A stretch of DNA of 7,450 nt from Caldilineaceae bacterium. GTDB lineage: Bacteria > Chloroflexota > Anaerolineae > Caldilineales > Caldilineaceae. The DNA is taken from the NCBI GenBank assembly GCA_026645635.1, contig JAPKMV010000150.1:1-7450 (forward strand), written 5' to 3'. The notes under the pieces were generated by a model. It saw nothing but the letters and a program-made list of their open reading frames with translations, was not told the DNA's origin and ran no database searches. The position numbers were made by a program, and so were the translations under genes. Below are positions 6,064 through 7,450 of this stretch, in pieces (within the stretch, counting starts at the first letter, position 1; each line of letters begins with the position of its first letter).

Positions 6064-7450
6064 CTACGGCGCCCGTTGATCCGGCGTGCCTACGATCACC
6101 CACGGCTGCCCCCAGCCAGCGCGGTCGCCGGCGTCGTTGTTGGCCGGCCCAGGTTGGGTGATCAGCCAGAGGGTCACGCGCTGGCCGGCGTAGTCCGTCA
6201 GCGGAATCTGCGCCTCTGTCCAGCCACGATCAGCCGCCACTCCTGGGTTTAGGTGACGCTCCCACAGCACCGCAGAGTCGCCGCCGGATGCCGGCTGCAC
6301 CGCAACCTGGAAGGTGACGCCATCGCCGCCCCAATCCCACGCAGCCGGGTCCAGCGCCGGGCTGACCCAGAGGAAGCTGGGTTCTGCCGGCACAGTGAGC
6401 GGGAACGCAATGGCTGCCGGTGCGTGGGCAAAGATCACCGGCCGCCGCTCCCCGGTGTCCGGCATGACAAACTCCGTCAGCGCGACCCGCTGGCAGCCGG
6501 TGGGATCGCCCGCCGGGTCGGCGCAGATCGGCGTGGGCGGCTCGACCGTTGCGGCGTCCAACTGCGTCGCCAGGTCCGCCACCTGATAATCAAGATAATA
6601 CCCGCGATAGGCCGGATCCACGTTGAGCAGACGATAGGTGTGATTCACCCAGACCCAACTGCCGGCCACAACGACCGCAAAGGCCAGCCCCGGCAGCAGC
6701 AGCGCCGTCATCAGCGCCTGCCTGCGCGCATGAGTTGCGCGCTGCGCCCAGAGCGCCAGCCCCCAGGCCGACACGCCCGGCCCCACCACGGCATACAGAT
6801 CCCAATCCTGCCAGCGCGCCAGATCATTCTGAAAGGCAAAAAGATAGAAGATCAGACCAGCCGCGACCACCGTCAGGTACGGCATGACACGCCCCTCGCC
6901 CCTCGCCCCTCGCCGGTCACGGCGCCGCCCCTCGCCCCTCGCCCCTCGCCCCTCACCCTCCAACACCGCCATCACCCCAAACACCACAAACAGCGGCGCC
7001 AGCGGAACCAGCAGCCAGAGATTCGCCCATGCCGCGGCCAGTTGCTGCGGGTCGCTGAACTGCGCCCACGTCCAGAAGAGCTGCGTGTCGCCCACATAGC
7101 CGTTGCCTGGCGTTGGCGGCGGCGTCCCCAGCAGCAGCAACGCCAGCACAGTCAGCAGCGGAACAACCGCGCCCGTGAGCGCCAGCAGGCCCAGGTCGCG
7201 CAGACGACGCCCTGGCCGCGCCAGCAGCGGCAGCGCCACCATCGCAAAAAGCGCCTGCGGATGAAAGGCCACCGCCACCCCACCCGCCAGCCCGACCAGG
7301 GCCAGTTGTACTACGGAGGGCAGGCGCTTTGCAGGCTCTTTTTGACGCGGAGGCGCAGAGTCGGAGAGGTTCGCAGAGGAGGCTGGGGCAGAGCTTTCGC
7401 CGACGCTGCTCTGCGCGCCTCTGCCTCTCTGCGTCTCTGCGTCAAAAAGA
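6064..7450 (-). CDS. Polytopic membrane protein, probable GT-C-type glycosyltransferase, C-terminal part
   Basis: The frame is open from the right edge to a TAG at 6064-6066, giving about 461 residues; the start is outside. A GTG at 7278 falls inside a membrane helix and is not a good start. Numbering from that GTG, hydrophobic segments lie just before and at about 1-20, then 29-51, 86-105, 133-150, about 163-178 and 188-211. Arg-rich loops (21-27, 106-131, 181-187) fit the cytoplasmic side. The short extracytoplasmic 'ARWQDWDLYAV' and the 'AFHPQALF' motif resemble dolichol-phosphate-mannose-type GT-C enzymes, but the N-terminal catalytic loop is not visible. Residues 212-404 are a soluble beta-rich domain ('FLWVSPALDPAAWDW', 'VTFQVAVQ', 'QRVTLWLITQPG'), probably a galactose-binding-like sandwich outside the cell. 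Two repeat elements are translated in frame: heptamers at 6891-6954 and a palindrome from 7337. The membrane-protein call is strong; the enzyme assignment is moderate. Confidence 0.62.
   Translation of the reverse strand, partial: LFDAETQRGRGAQSSVGESSAPASSANLSDSAPPRQKEPAKRLPSVVQLALVGLAGGVAVAFHPQALFAMVALPLLARPGRRLRDLGLLALTGAVVPLLTVLALLLLGTPPPTPGNGYVGDTQLFWTWAQFSDPQQLAAAWANLWLLVPLAPLFVVFGVMAVLEGEGRGARGEGRRRDRRGARGEGRVMPYLTVVAAGLIFYLFAFQNDLARWQDWDLYAVVGPGVSAWGLALWAQRATHARRQALMTALLLPGLAFAVVVAGSWVWVNHTYRLLNVDPAYRGYYLDYQVADLATQLDAATVEPPTPICADPAGDPTGCQRVALTEFVMPDTGERRPVIFAHAPAAIAFPLTVPAEPSFLWVSPALDPAAWDWGGDGVTFQVAVQPASGGDSAVLWERHLNPGVAADRGWTEAQIPLTDYAGQRVTLWLITQPGPANNDAGDRAGWGQPWVIVGTPDQRAP
6891..6954. 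repeat. GAGGGGC heptamer array inside the membrane-protein gene
   Basis: On the plus strand there are three exact GCCCCTC units (6891-6911), a 15-nt spacer containing the palindrome GGCGCC (6912-6926), then four exact GCCCCTC units (6927-6954). On the coding strand they read as GAGGGGC and encode a Gly/Arg/Glu-rich stretch (about residues 107-130 from GTG 7278) between two membrane helices. The 64-nt block is not a multiple of three, so neighbouring bases must have arrived with it, or its copy number was adjusted, to keep the frame open. Confidence 0.85.
7337..7450. repeat. CGCAGAG-family palindrome overlapping the membrane-protein reading frame
   Basis: Arms 7337-7378 and 7409-7450 are complementary at 35 of 42 positions, with the outermost 12 bp perfect, around a 30-nt loop; the stem may continue beyond the window. 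The left arm matches the copy at 5888-5926. On the minus strand the whole element lacks stop codons in the frame of the membrane protein and would encode a hydrophilic, Ser/Ala/Arg/Gln-rich segment immediately before the first visible helix. Confidence 0.85.

Noticed and set aside
5877..6161. A 94-codon plus-strand open frame in the convergent gap
   Set aside because: Most of it is translation of the CGCAGAG palindrome and the antisense end of the membrane-protein gene; such repeat-derived Arg/Ser/Leu-rich peptides are typical false genes.
6891..6954. CRISPR or origin-type iteron array
   Set aside because: The units are contiguous 7-mers without unique spacers, they lie inside an open reading frame, and no replication gene or DnaA box is near.

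Overview
The window is GC-rich bacterial chromosome, most likely from a member of the Chloroflexota (Anaerolineae/Caldilineae-like). This is an inference from three things: the secreted protein at the left edge ends in a Pro-rich linker plus a 'YLP-VV' tail of a kind I associate with exported proteins of that phylum; the gaps carry hairpin repeats built from CGCAGAG, CGCAAAG and CGCAGAT words; and an Uma2-family gene, often multicopy in Chloroflexota and Cyanobacteria, is present. No rRNA, tRNA, CRISPR array, transposase or phage gene was seen.

Layout, left to right. The 3' end of a secreted beta-sandwich/Fn3-like surface protein (3-905, +) is followed 5 bp later by a five-helix membrane protein with an extracellular alkaline-phosphatase/sulfatase-superfamily domain of LtaS-like architecture (911-2782, +). 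A 101-bp gap with degenerate GTGA-type octamers leads to a YceI-like lipoprotein (2884-3603, +). A 199-bp gap with a three-stem hairpin repeat precedes a tightly spaced pair: a fumarylacetoacetate-hydrolase-family enzyme (3803-4669, +) and a PaaI-like hotdog thioesterase (4671-5051, +). A 140-bp gap with a candidate promoter leads to an Uma2-family PD-(D/E)XK protein (5192-5791, +). The convergent 272-bp gap holds a nested composite palindrome. From 6064 to the right edge, on the minus strand, lies the C-terminal part of a polytopic membrane protein, probably a GT-C-type glycosyltransferase, with an extracytoplasmic beta-rich tail.

Functional reading. The left half is envelope-oriented: surface protein, LtaS-like enzyme and lipoprotein. 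The FAH/thioesterase pair looks like a small catabolic unit, possibly for aromatic or other carboxylic acid/CoA intermediates. The remaining genes have no obvious shared pathway, and I do not see a new multi-gene defence or mobile system. The most unusual signal is in the minus-strand gene. Its frame stays open through two different repeat elements, a GAGGGGC heptamer array (6891-6954) and a palindrome of the intergenic CGCAGAG family (7337-7450). Both encode hydrophilic segments outside the predicted membrane helices.
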